DNA of 64,000 bases from contig CAVVYA010000002.1 of the NCBI GenBank assembly GCA_963752345.1, positions 558,001-622,000 of the forward strand, read 5' to 3'. Shown piece after piece: positions 38,629 to 51,414 of this stretch. The notes beneath the pieces are model-generated. The model saw only the letters and a list, made by a program, of their open reading frames with translations. It did no database searches and was not told where the DNA came from. Position 1 is the first letter of the stretch, and each line of letters begins with the position of its first letter. This stretch comes from CAVVYA01 sp963752345 (GTDB taxonomy: Bacteria > Pseudomonadota > Alphaproteobacteria > SMXQ01). The position numbers and the translations under genes were made by a program.

Positions 38629-39807
38629 ATGGCCGAAACCCAGATCCAGAACTTCACCATGAATTTCGGGCCGCAGCATCCGGCGGCCCACGGCGTGCTG
38701 CGCCTCGTGCTCGAGATGGACGGCGAGGTGGTCGAGCGCGCCGATCCGCATATCGGCCTGCTGCATCGCGGCACCGAGAAGCTGATCGAATACAAGACCT
38801 ATCTGCAGGCGGTGCCCTATTTCGACCGGCTCGATTATGTCGCGCCGATGTCCCAGGAGCATGCCTTCGCGCTCGCCGTCGAGCGTCTGCTCGGCATCAC
38901 GCCGCCGCTGCGCGCCCAATACATCCGCGTGCTCTATGCGGAGATCAGCCGCATCCTCAATCACATCCTCAACATCACGACCATGGCGCTCGACGTCGGC
39001 GCCATGACGCCGCTGCTGTGGGGCTTCGAGGAGCGCGAGAAGCTGATGGAGTTCTACGAGCGCGCCTCGGGCGCCCGGCTCCATGCGGCCTATTTCCGTC
39101 CGGGCGGCGTGCGCGCCGACCTGCCGGCCGGGCTGCTCGACGATATCATGGGCTTCATCGATGGCTTCCCGAAGCATATCGACGACGTCGACGAACTGCT
39201 GACCGGCAACCGCATCTTCCGCCAGCGCACCGTCGACATCGGCATCGCCACGGCCGACGAGGCGTTCGACTGGGGCTTCACCGGCCCGATGCTGCGCGGC
39301 TCCGGCGTCGCCTGGGATCTGCGCAAGTCGCAGCCCTACGACGTCTATGCCGATATGGATTTCGACGTGCCGGTCGGCAAGAACGGCGATTGCTTCGACC
39401 GCTACCTGGTGCGCATGGAAGAGATGCGCCAGAGCCTGCGCATCATGAAGCAATGCATCGAGAAGATGCCGGGCGGCCCCGTGGTGGTCGAGAACAACAA
39501 GATCGCGCCGCCCAAGCGCGCCGAGATGAAGCGCTCCATGGAAGCGCTGATCCATCACTTCAAGCTCTATACCGAGGGCTATCACGTGCCGGCCGGCGAG
39601 GTCTATTCCGCCGTCGAGGCGCCCAAGGGCGAGTTCGGCGTCTATCTCGTCGCCGACGGCACCAACAGGCCGTACCGCTGCAAGATCCGCGCGCCCGGAT
39701 TCGCCCACCTGCAGGCTTTGGATTTTCTGTCGAAGGGTCACATGCTCGCCGACGTGGTGGCGATCATCGGCTCGCTCGACATCGTTTTCGGCGAGATCGA
39801 CCGATGA
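38629..39807 (+). CDS. nuoD: NADH-quinone oxidoreductase subunit D
   Basis: Intact 392 residues. Begins with a short polar leader, then FTMNFGPQHPAAHGVLRLVL, the strongly conserved quinone-site His segment, and HIGLLHRGTEKLIEYKTYLQ. Also RPGGVRADLPAG and a GFAHLQAL-type C terminus. Forms the quinone pocket with NuoB. Its TGA overlaps the nuoE ATG (ATGA). Confidence 0.97.
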   Translation: MAETQIQNFTMNFGPQHPAAHGVLRLVLEMDGEVVERADPHIGLLHRGTEKLIEYKTYLQAVPYFDRLDYVAPMSQEHAFALAVERLLGITPPLRAQYIRVLYAEISRILNHILNITTMALDVGAMTPLLWGFEEREKLMEFYERASGARLHAAYFRPGGVRADLPAGLLDDIMGFIDGFPKHIDDVDELLTGNRIFRQRTVDIGIATADEAFDWGFTGPMLRGSGVAWDLRKSQPYDVYADMDFDVPVGKNGDCFDRYLVRMEEMRQSLRIMKQCIEKMPGGPVVVENNKIAPPKRAEMKRSMEALIHHFKLYTEGYHVPAGEVYSAVEAPKGEFGVYLVADGTNRPYRCKIRAPGFAHLQALDFLSKGHMLADVVAIIGSLDIVFGEIDR

Positions 39808-40431
39808 GCATCGCACCCCTGGGCGGCCGGCCCGTTGCCGCCGGCAAGCCGTTTGCCTTCAGCGCGGACAACCGCGCGTTGGCCGAGAAGATCATGGCCA
39901 AGTATCCGGCCGGCCGGCAGCAGAGCGCGGTCATGCCGCTGCTCGATCTGGCGCAGCGTCAGAACGACAACTGGCTCAGCCGCGAGGCGCTCGCCCATGT
40001 CGCCGAGATTCTCGACATGGCGCTGATCCGCGTCTACGAGGTCGCCACGTTCTACACCATGTACAACCTGGCGCCGGTCGGCCGCCATCTCGTGCAGGTC
40101 TGCACCACGACGCCATGCTGGCTGCGCGGCTCCGACGACGTGGTCGCCGCTTGCAAGAGCGCGCTCGGCGTCGAGCTCGGCGGCACCACGCCGGACGGCC
40201 AGTTCACCGTGCGCGAGGTCGAATGCCTCGGCGCCTGCGTCAACGCGCCGATGGCGCAGATCGGCGACGATTATTACGAAGACCTGGACGCGAAGAGCAT
40301 GACCGGCGCTGATCGAGGCCCTGAAGCGCGGCGAGACGCCGAAGCCCGGGCCGCAGACCGCGCGCCAGACCTCCGCGCCGATCGGCGGCGCGACCACTCT
40401 CAAAGACGTGCCGGCGAAGCAGGGGACCTGA
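39804..40431 (+). CDS. nuoE: NADH-quinone oxidoreductase subunit E (one +1 frameshift near the 3' end)
   Basis: Joined product 208 residues. [2Fe-2S] ligands are visible: VCTTTPCWLRGSDDV and CLGACVNAPMAQI. A helical N terminus (SREALAHVAEILDMALIRVY) and EVATFYTMYNLAPVGRH complete the thioredoxin-like fold. The +1 shift near 40305 lies after the last cluster ligand, turning DLDAKSMT into ALIEALKRGETPKPGPQ. The proline- and threonine-rich tail then ends at TGA 40429-40431, five bases before nuoF. Without the shift an aberrant arginine-rich tail would run into nuoF. Confidence 0.94.
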
Positions 40432-40435
40432 TCGA

Positions 40436-41725
<1,290 letters not shown>

Positions 41726-41732
41726 GAAGACG

Positions 41733-43810
41733 ATGACCAAGCTCACCATCGACGGCGTCGAAGTCGAAGTCCCGGCCGGCACCACCGTCATTCAGGCCTG
41801 CGACAAGATCGGCGTCGAAATTCCGCGCTTCTGCTATCACGAGCGCCTGTCGATCGCCGGCAACTGCCGCATGTGCCTGGTCGAGATGGAGAAGTCGCCC
41901 AAGCCCATCGCTTCGTGCGCGATGCCGGTGGCCGACGGCATGGTGATCAAGACCGACACGCCCATGGTGCACAAGGCGCGCAAGGGCGTGATGGAATTCC
42001 TGCTCATCAACCATCCGCTCGATTGCCCGATCTGCGACCAGGGCGGCGAGTGCGACCTGCAGGACCAGGCGCTGTTCTACGGCTTCGACCGCACGCGCTA
42101 CCACGAGAACAAGCGCGCGGTGCGCGACAAGGATTTCGGTCCGCTGATCGAAACCCACATGACCCGCTGCATCCATTGCACCCGCTGCATCCGCTTCGCG
42201 ACCGAGGTCGCGGGCGTCGAGGAGCTCGGCGCGATCGGCCGCGGCGAGCATATGGAGATCACCACCTATCTCGAGGGCGCGGTGAGCTCGGAAATGTCGG
42301 GCAACGTCATCGATCTCTGCCCGGTCGGCGCGCTGACCTCCAAGCCCTACGCCTTCGTCGCGCGCCCGTGGGAGCTGAAGAAGACCGAATCGATCGACGT
42401 GCTCGACGCGGTCGGCAGCAATATCCGCATCGACACGCGCGGCCCCGAAGTGATGCGCGTCCTGCCGCGCCTCAATGAAGAGGTCAACGAGGAATGGATT
42501 TCGGACAAGACGCGCTTCGCCTATGACGGCTTGAAGCGCCAGCGTCTCGACCGGCCCTATATCCGCGAGAACGGCAAGCTGCGCGCGGCGTCCTGGCAGG
42601 AGGCGTTCGACGCCATCGCCGCCGCGCTCGCCGCCACCTCGGGCGACAAGATCGCCGCCATCGCCGGCGACCTGGCCGACTGCGAAGCCATGCTGGCGCT
42701 CAAGGAGCTGTTGGGCGCGCTCGGCTCGCCCCATCTCGACTGCCGCCAGGACGGCGCCAAGCTCGATGCCAAGAACCGCGCAAGCTACCTGTTCAACACC
42801 ACCATCGCCGGCATCGAGCAGGCCGACGCCTGCCTGCTGATCGGCAGCAATCCGCGCTTCGAGGCGCCGATCGTCAACGCGCGGCTGCGCAAGCGCTTCC
42901 TGATGGGCGGCTTCAAGATCGCGGCGATCGGCGCGCCGGCTCGATCTGACGTTCCATGTGGCGAACCTCGGCGCCGGGGCGCAGACCCTGGCGGATGTCG
43001 TCGCCGGCAAGCATCCGATCGCCGAAACGCTGCAAGCAGGCCAAGAACCCGATGCTGATCGTCGGGCAGGGCGCGCTCGCCCGTGCCGACGGCGCGCAGA
43101 TCCTCGCCGCCGCCGCACAACTCGCGCAAAGCTCGGGCATGATCAAGGAAGGCTGGAACGGCTTCAACGTGCTGCACACCGCGGCATCGCGGGTCGGCGG
43201 CCTCGATCTCGGCTTCGTGCCGCGGCGCGCGGTGGCCGCGACGTGGCCGGCATCCTCGAGGGCGCCAAGGGCGGCGCCATCGACGTGGTCTATCTGCTCG
43301 GCGCCGACGAGATCGACATGAACCGCGCTCGGCGACGCCTTCGTGATCTATCAGGGCCACCATGGCGACGCCGCGGCGCATCGCGCCGATGTCATCCTGC
43401 CGGGCGCGGCCTATACCGAGAAAGACGCGACCTACGTCAATACCGAGGGGCGCGTGCAGCGCGCCCAGCAGGCGACCACGCCGCCCGGCGACGCGCGCGA
43501 GGATTGGAAGATCCTGCGCGCCCTGTCCCAGGTGCTCGGCAAGACGCTGCCTTACGACAGCCTGGCGCAGATCCGCGCCCGCCTGGTCGCCGCGAACGAC
43601 GACCTTCCGGGTGGTCGACCGCGTGCTGCCGGCCCATTGGGAGCCGATCGCGGCGCCCGGCCAGCCTCGGCGGCGACGCCCAGCCGTTCCGCTCGCCGAT
43701 CGCGAATTTCTATATGACCGATCCCATCTCGCGCGCCTCCGTCACCATGGCGAAATGCTCGGAAGTGCAACTGGCGCGTGCCAAGGAGCTGACCGGCACC
43801 CATGGCTTGA
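41733..43810 (+). CDS. nuoG: NADH-quinone oxidoreductase subunit G (eight +1 frameshifts)
   Basis: Joined product 689 residues, the normal length for alphaproteobacteria. The first 400 residues are uninterrupted: [2Fe-2S] ligands in FCYHERLSIAGNCRMCLVEM, then CPICDQGGECDLQD and THMTRCIHCTRCIRF, with a molybdopterin-like fold afterwards. From 42938 on the frame moves +1 at about 42938, 43033, 43223, 43230, 43327, 43604, 43665 and 43807, yet conserved NuoG text resumes each time (GGRDVAGILEGAKGGAIDVV, LGDAFVIYQGHHGD, ILPGAAYTEKDATYVNTEG, FRVVDRVLPAHWEPI). The 43223/43230 pair could also be one -1 step; two +1 steps read VPGAGGRDV. The true stop is the TGA overlapping the start of nuoH. Confidence 0.93.
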
Positions 43811-44829
43811 ATTCTGGAACTCCTACGGTCTGCCGACGACCATCATCGTCCTGCAGATCGTCGCCATTCTGGTGCCGCTGCTGGTGAGCGTCGCCTACCT
43901 GACCTATTTCGAGCGCAAGGTCATCGGCGCCATGCAGATCCGCAAGGGCCCGAACGTGGTGGGGCCGTTCGGCCTGCTGCAGCCGTTCGCCGACGGGCTC
44001 AAGCTGGTGCTCAAGGAAACCGTGCTGCCGATGGGCGCCAACAAGGTGGTGTTCATCATCGCGCCGCTGCTCACCTTCACCCTGAGCCTGGTCGGCCTGG
44101 GCGGTGATCCCGTTCGACGACGGCATGGTGCTGGCCGACATCAACGTCGGCATCCTCTACCTGTTCGCCATCTCCTCGCTCGGCGTCTACGGCATCATCA
44201 TGGCCGGCTGGGCGTCGAATTCGAAATATGCCTTCCTCGGCGCCATGCGCTCGGCGGCCCAGATGGTGTCCTACGAGGTCTCCATCGGCTTCGTCATGAT
44301 CAGCGTGCTGCTCTGCGTCGGCTCGCTCAACCTGTCCGACATCGTGCGCGCTCAGCAGGATCTGGGCGTATGGTTCGCGGTTCCGCTGCTGCCGATGTTC
44401 GTCATCTTCTTCATCTCGGCGCTGGCCGAGACCAACCGCTCGCCGTTCGACCTGCCCGAAGCCGAGGCCGAGCTGGTGGCCGGCTACAACGTCGAATATT
44501 CTTCCATGACTTTCGGCCTGTTCATGCTCGGCGAATACGCCAACATGATCCTGATGAGCGCCACCACGACGATCCTGTTCCTCGGCGGCTGGCTGCCGCC
44601 CTTCGATATCGCGCCCTTCAACTGGGTGCCGGGCATCGTCTGGTTCGGCCTCAAGATTTCGCTTCTGCTGTTTGTCTTCATCTGGGTGCGCGCCACTGTG
44701 CCACGCTATCGCTACGACCAATTGATGCGGCTCGGCTGGAAGGTGTTCCTGCCGTTCTCCTTGTTCTGGCTGGTGCTGACCGCCGGCGTCCTGGTGACGT
44801 TCGGCTGGGCGCCGGTGAAGGGGGGCTGA
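43802..44829 (+). CDS. nuoH: NADH-quinone oxidoreductase subunit H (two +1 frameshifts)
   Basis: Joined product 341 residues. Start ATG 43802 (MAEFWNSYGLPTTIIVLQIV) overlaps the nuoG stop once the extra T near 43807 is removed. Eight membrane helices; conserved YFERKVIGAMQIRKGPNVVG, GLLQPFADGLKL and SPFDLPEAEAELVAGYNVEY with the quinone-channel acidic residues. A second +1 shift near 44096 turns LSLVG into WAVIPFDDG. Membrane subunit linking the peripheral arm to the proton pumps. Confidence 0.94.
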
Positions 44830-44832
44830 GCC

Positions 44833-45321
44833 ATGGCATTTCTCGACCGCACCGCGCGCAGCCTGTTCCTGTCGGAACTGGCCAACGGCATGTGGATGAC
44901 CCTGCGCTACATGTTCAAGCCCAAGGTCACCATCAACTACCCCTACGAGAAGGGGCCGCTCAGCACGCGTTTCCGCGGCGAGCATGCCCTGCGCCGCTAT
45001 CCCAACGGCGAAGAGCGCTGCATCGCGTGCAAGCTGTGCGAGGCGGTGTGCCCGGCGCTCGCCATCACCATCGAGGCCGAGCCGCGCGACGACGGCAGCC
45101 GCCGCACCACGCGCTACGACATCGACATGACGAAGTGCATCTATTGCGGGCTGTGCGAGGAAGCCTGCCCGGTGGACGCCATCGTCGAGGGGCCGAACTT
45201 CGAATTCGCCACCGAGACGCGCGAAGAGCTGATGTACAACAAGGACAAACTGCTGGCCAACGGCGATCGCTGGGAGGCGGAGCTCGCCGCCCGCCTGACC
45301 GCCGAAGCGCCATACCGCTGA
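44833..45321 (+). CDS. nuoI: NADH-quinone oxidoreductase subunit I
   Basis: Intact 162 residues with two [4Fe-4S] ferredoxin motifs, CIACKLCEAVCP and CIYCGLCEEACP (clusters N6a and N6b). Amphipathic N terminus LFLSELANGMWMTLRYMFKP attaches it to the membrane. Three bases after nuoH. The operon is then interrupted by a 238-base spacer with a dispersed repeat before nuoJ. Confidence 0.98.
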   Translation: MAFLDRTARSLFLSELANGMWMTLRYMFKPKVTINYPYEKGPLSTRFRGEHALRRYPNGEERCIACKLCEAVCPALAITIEAEPRDDGSRRTTRYDIDMTKCIYCGLCEEACPVDAIVEGPNFEFATETREELMYNKDKLLANGDRWEAELAARLTAEAPYR

Positions 45322-45367
45322 GCGAGCCGCAGGGGACAATGGCAGCAGCAAAGACCTATAAGGAAAG

Positions 45368-45462
45368 CGTCATGGCCCGGCTTGTCCGGGCCACCCACGA
45401 CTTTTCTTTTTCGGGCTGACGCAAAAAACGCGTGGATGGCCCGGCCTGGCCGGGCCATGACG
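45368..45462. repeat. dispersed palindromic intergenic element (copy 1), inside the nuo operon
   Basis: About 95 bases starting CGTCATGGCCCGGCTTGTCC and ending GGCCGGGCCATGACG, so the ends form a long inverted repeat. A second copy lies at 58159-58249. Both share the order CGTCATGGCCCG, CTTGT, CGGGCCA, GACTT, AAAA, CGTGGATGGCC, CATGACG. It separates nuoI from nuoJ. Confidence 0.75.
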
Positions 45463-45559
45463 CGAGGAGGAATGATGCGGGTAGCGCGACAGTGCTTACA
45501 CAGGGGGCATGGCATCGGGTGACAGCCATGACCTCAGCGAAAGGCGCGGGCACCCGCCC

Positions 45560-46174
45560 ATGATCATCCAGGCCCTCGCGTTCTACCTGTTCTCCGCCGT
45601 CGCCATCGCTTCCGCCGTGATGGTGATTTCGGCGCGCAATCCGGTGCATTCGGTGCTGTTCCTCATCCTGGCCTTCTTCAACGCGGCCGGGCTGTTCGTG
45701 CTGATGGGCGCCGAATTCATCGCCATGATCCTGGTGATCGTCTATGTCGGCGCGGTGGCGGTGCTCTTCCTGTTCGTCGTCATGATGCTCGACATCAATT
45801 TCGCCGAGCTGCGCGCTGGATTCCTGCAATATCTGCCGATCGGCGCCCTGGTCGGCCTCATCCTGCTCGCCGAGCTGGTGTTCGTCTTCGCCACCTGGGC
45901 GGTGCTGCCGGACACCGGCCTGCTCGCCCAGGCGCCGGTGCCGCCGATGGCCGAGATCAGCAACACCCGCGCGCTCGGGCAACTGCTCTATACCCAATAC
46001 GCCTATCTGTTCCAGGTCGCCGGCCTGGTGCTGCTGGTCGCCATGGTCGGCGCCATCGTGCTCACCCTGCGGTCCCGCGAAGGGGTGCGGCGCCAGAACA
46101 TCGGCCGCCAGACCGGCCGGCTCGTCGCCGACAGCGTGGAAATCAAGAAGGTCGAGACGGGGAAGGGGATCTGA
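45560..46174 (+). CDS. nuoJ: NADH-quinone oxidoreductase subunit J
   Basis: 204 residues from ATG 45560 (MIIQALAFYLFSAVAIASAV). I choose this over an upstream in-frame ATG at 45509 because the MII/MIL hydrophobic N terminus is the family norm. Five membrane helices; conserved GAEFIAMILVIVYVGAVAVL in helix 3, the pi-bulge helix of coupling. TGA overlaps nuoK's ATG by one base. Confidence 0.95.
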   Translation: MIIQALAFYLFSAVAIASAVMVISARNPVHSVLFLILAFFNAAGLFVLMGAEFIAMILVIVYVGAVAVLFLFVVMMLDINFAELRAGFLQYLPIGALVGLILLAELVFVFATWAVLPDTGLLAQAPVPPMAEISNTRALGQLLYTQYAYLFQVAGLVLLVAMVGAIVLTLRSREGVRRQNIGRQTGRLVADSVEIKKVETGKGI

Positions 46175-46485
46175 TGCTCGAAATCTCGCTCGTCCATTAC
46201 CTGGTGGTCGCCGCCACCCTGTTCACGCTCGGCGTGTTCGGCATCTTCCTCAACCGCAAGAACGTCATCGTCATCCTGATGTCGATCGAGCTCATGCTGC
46301 TCGCGGTCAATATCAACCTGGTGGCGTTCTCGACCCATCTCGGCGACCTGGTCGGCCAGATTTTCGCCCTGTTCGTGCTCACCGTCGCCGCCGCCGAGGC
46401 CGCCATCGGGCTCGCCATTCTCGTCGTCTACTTCCGCAACCGGGGTTCCATCGCGGTGACGGACATCAACATGATGAAGGGGTAG
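46174..46485 (+). CDS. nuoK: NADH-quinone oxidoreductase subunit K
   Basis: Intact 103 residues, three helices, MRP-C-like. Contains GIFLNRKNVIVILMSIELML with the essential glutamate, and VLTVAAAEAAIGLAILVVYF with the second one. Overlaps nuoJ by one base and precedes nuoL by two bases. Confidence 0.97.
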   Translation: MLEISLVHYLVVAATLFTLGVFGIFLNRKNVIVILMSIELMLLAVNINLVAFSTHLGDLVGQIFALFVLTVAAAEAAIGLAILVVYFRNRGSIAVTDINMMKG

Positions 46486-46487
46486 GA

Positions 46488-48421
46488 ATGTACTCCGCCG
46501 CCATCTTCCTGCCGCTGATCGCCTCCATCATCGCCGGACTGTTCGGCCGCTTCCTCGGCGACCGCGGCGCGCAGATCGTCACCTGCGGCGCCCTGCTGAT
46601 TTCCGCCGTCCTCGCCGTGCCGATCTTCTATCAGGTCGCCGTGCTCGGCCAGCCGCGCGACGTCGAGGTCATGACCTGGTTCACCTCGGGCGCCTTCGAA
46701 GTCTCGTGGGCTCTGCGCTTCGACACGCTGAGTGCCGTGATGATCTGCGTGGTGACCTGGGTCTCGGCCGCCGTGCATGTCTATTCGATCGGCTACATGT
46801 CGCACGACAAGTCGATCCCGCGCTTCTTCTCCTACCTGTCGCTGTTCACCTTCTTCATGCTGATGCTGGTGACGGCCAACAACTTCGTGCAGATGTTCTT
46901 CGGCTGGGAAGGGGTGGGCCTCGCCTCCTACCTGCTGATCGGCTTCTGGTACGACAAGCCGGAGGCCAACGCCGCCGCCATCAAGGCCTTCCTGGTCAAC
47001 CGGGTCGGCGACTTCGGCTTCGCGCTCGGCATCATGGCGACCTTTTTCCTGTTCAACACCGTGGCGTTCGACCAGGTGTTCGCGGCGGTGCCCGACAAGG
47101 CCGGCAGCACGCTGCAGTTCCTCGGCTTCGAGGGCTCGGCCATGACGATCATCTGCATCCTGCTGTTCATCGGCGCCATGGGCAAATCGGCCCAGATCGG
47201 CCTGCACACCTGGCTGCCCGACGCCATGGAAGGCCCCACGCCGGTCTCCGCCCTGATCCATGCCGCCACCATGGTGACCGCCGGCGTCTTCATGGTGTGC
47301 CGCCTGTCGCCCATGTTCGAGTATTCCGAGACCGCGCTCATGGTCGTCACCATCGTCGGCGCCACCACGGCGATCTTCGCCGCCAGCGTCGGCATGGTGC
47401 AGAACGACATCAAGCGGGTGATCGCCTATTCGACCTGCAGCCAGCTCGGCTACATGTTCTTCGCCGCCGGCGTCTCGGCCTATCCCGCCGCCATGTTCCA
47501 CCTGACCACCCACGCCTTCTTCAAGGCGCTGCTGTTCCTCGGCGCCGGCTCGGTGATCCACGCCATGTCGGGCGAGCAGGACATCCGCAAGATGGGCGGC
47601 ATCTACCGCTACATTCCCTACACCTACATGCTGATGTGGGTCGGCTCGCTGGCGCTCGCCGGCATCCCGTTCTTCGCCGGCTATTACTCCAAGGACATCG
47701 TGCTCGAGGCGGCCTATGCCTCCCAAACGCCATGGGGCATGTATGCCTTCTGGCTCGGCGTGCTCGCGGCGCTGCTCACCGCCTTCTATTCGTGGCGCCT
47801 GCTGCTGCTGACCTTCCATGGCAAGCCGCGCGCCGACGAGAAGGTCATGCACCATGTCCACGAGAGTCCGAATTCCATGCTGATCCCGATGACCGTTCCT
47901 GGCGATCGGCGCGGTGTTCTCCGGCTGGCTCGCCTTCGATTGGTTCGTCGGCGAGCACATGGAACGAGTTCTGGGGCAAGTCGATCGTCATCCTGGAACA
48001 CCATCACGCGATGCACGCGGCCCACGACGTGCCGCTGTGGGTCAAGCTGTCACCGGTTGCCGTCGGCGTCATCGGCATCGTGCTGGCCTACTGGTTCTAT
48101 CTGTTCCGGCCCAGCATTCCGGGCAAGATCGCCAATACCTTCCGCGGCCTCTACCTGTTCCTTTACAACAAATGGTATTTCGACGAGCTCTACGACAAGA
48201 TCTTCGTCCGGCCGGCCGTGCGCATCGGACGCGGGCTGTGGAAAGGCGGCGACGGCGCCGTCATCGACGGCCTCGGCCCGGACGGCCTCGCCGCCACCAC
48301 GATCCGCATCGCGCGCAGGGCGTCGCAACTGCAGACCGGCTACGTCTATCACTATGCCTTCGCCATGCTGGTCGGCATCGCCGGCTTCGTGACCTGGTAT
48401 CTCGTCGTGCGGGCGGGCTGA
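46488..48421 (+). CDS. nuoL: NADH-quinone oxidoreductase subunit L (two +1 frameshifts)
   Basis: Joined product 643 residues. Antiporter-like proton pump with the lateral helix at the C terminus. Landmarks: FFGWEGVGLASYLLIGFWY with the key Glu, GKSAQIGLHTWLPDAMEGPT, HAATMVTAGVFMVCR and DIKRVIAYSTCSQLGYMF. Frame changes of +1 near 47898 (MTV to LAIGAVFSGWLAFDWFVGE) and 47961 (GEHM to NEFWGKSIVILEHHH). Both lie in the loop before the last helices, and conserved text continues each time. Confidence 0.95.
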
Positions 48422-48425
48422 ACCG

Positions 48426-49941
<1,516 letters not shown>

Positions 49942-49960
49942 AGGCAAGGAACGAGTGCCG

Positions 49961-51409
49961 ATGACCCGCTTCGACATCGCCCAGATCGCTCCGGCGGCGC
50001 CCGAGATCTTCCTGGCGCTGGCGACCATCGCGCTGCTCATGCTGGGCGCCTTCCGCGGCGACGGCTACACCCGCGTGCTGAGCTGGTTCGCCGTCGCGGT
50101 GCTGGCGGTGACCGCGCTCCTGGTCATGACCTTGCACGCCGACGAGCCGGCCTCGGCGTTCGGCGGCCTGTTCATCGTCGATTCCTTCGCCTCCTTCATG
50201 AAGCCGCTGGTGCTGCTCGGTGCCGCGCTCGCGCTCATCATGTCGGTCGACTATGTCGAGCGCGAGAAGTTCGCGCGCGCCGAATATCCGGTCATCATGC
50301 TGTTCGCCACGCTCGGCATGATGCTGATGATTTCGGCCAACGATCTCATCGCGCTCTATGTCGGGCTCGAGCTGCAAAGCCTGTCGCTCTATGTCGCCGC
50401 CGCGATCCGTCGCGACTCGGTGCGCTCGACCGAGGCCGGCCTCAAGTATTTCGTCCTCGGCGCCCTGTCGTCGGGCATGCTGCTCTATGGCGCCTCCATG
50501 GTCTATGGCTTCGCCGGCACGACCACGTTTGCCGGATTGGCCGAAGTGCTCGGCGATACCTATTCGGTCGGCGTGGTGATCGGCCTGTCGTTCGTCATCG
50601 CCGGCCTCGCCTTCAAGGTCGCCGCCGTGCCGTTCCACATGTGGACGCCGGACGTCTACGAAGGCGCGCCGACCTCGATCACCGCCTTCTTCGCCATGGC
50701 GCCGAAGATCGCCGCCACGGCCTTGTTCGTGCGCACCCTCATGGGGCCGTTCGGCGGGCTGCTCGACCAGTGGCAGCAGATCATCGTCTTCATCTCGATC
50801 GCCTCCATGCTGCTCGGCGCCTTCGCGGCGATCAACCAGGTCAACATCAAGCGGCTGATGGCCTACAGCTCGATCGGCCATATCGGCTATGTGCTGATCG
50901 GCTTGGCCGCCGGCAACGAGGCGGGCATCCGCGGCGTCGCGGTCTATCTCGCGATCTACCTGCTGGCCAGCGCCGGCACCTTCGCCTGCATCCTGTGCAT
51001 GCGCGTGAAGGGCACCATGGTGGAGAACATCGACGATCTGCGCGGCCTGGCGCGCTCCAATCCGCTGCTGGCCCTCGCCATGGGCGTGTTCATGTTCTCG
51101 ATGGCCGGCATTCCGCCGATGGCGGGCTTCTTCGCCAAGTTCTTCGTCTTCCAGGCGGCGATCGAGGCCGAGCTCTACACGCTGGCCGTGATCGGCGTGC
51201 TGTCCAGCGTGGTCGGCGCCTATTACTACCTGCGCATCGTCAAGCTGATGTATTTCGACGAGCCGACCGAGGTGTTCGACCGGCCGATCGGCGGCGAGAT
51301 GCGGCTGGTTCTGGCCGGCACCGGGCTCTTCACCCTGCTGTTCTTCATCTGGCCGACACCCATCCTGATTGGCGCCGATTGGGCCGCGCGCGCCCTGTTT
51401 CCGGGATAA
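49961..51409 (+). CDS. nuoN: NADH-quinone oxidoreductase subunit N
   Basis: Intact 482 residues. I start at ATG 49961, ten bases after AAGGA; a GTG six bases upstream is possible. Antiporter-like subunit with YVGLELQSLSLYVAAAIRRD, AFKVAAVPFHMWTPDVYEGA and NIKRLMAYSSIGHIGYVLIG. Last gene of complex I; birA starts six bases after its stop. Confidence 0.97.
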   Translation: MTRFDIAQIAPAAPEIFLALATIALLMLGAFRGDGYTRVLSWFAVAVLAVTALLVMTLHADEPASAFGGLFIVDSFASFMKPLVLLGAALALIMSVDYVEREKFARAEYPVIMLFATLGMMLMISANDLIALYVGLELQSLSLYVAAAIRRDSVRSTEAGLKYFVLGALSSGMLLYGASMVYGFAGTTTFAGLAEVLGDTYSVGVVIGLSFVIAGLAFKVAAVPFHMWTPDVYEGAPTSITAFFAMAPKIAATALFVRTLMGPFGGLLDQWQQIIVFISIASMLLGAFAAINQVNIKRLMAYSSIGHIGYVLIGLAAGNEAGIRGVAVYLAIYLLASAGTFACILCMRVKGTMVENIDDLRGLARSNPLLALAMGVFMFSMAGIPPMAGFFAKFFVFQAAIEAELYTLAVIGVLSSVVGAYYYLRIVKLMYFDEPTEVFDRPIGGEMRLVLAGTGLFTLLFFIWPTPILIGADWAARALFPG

Positions 51410-51414
51410 CCCCG

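Noticed and set aside
43223..43230. A -1 shift in nuoG
   Set aside because: The frame change can be read as one lost base, but two extra bases give VPGAGGRDVAG, a better NuoG sequence. Left as probable, not certain.
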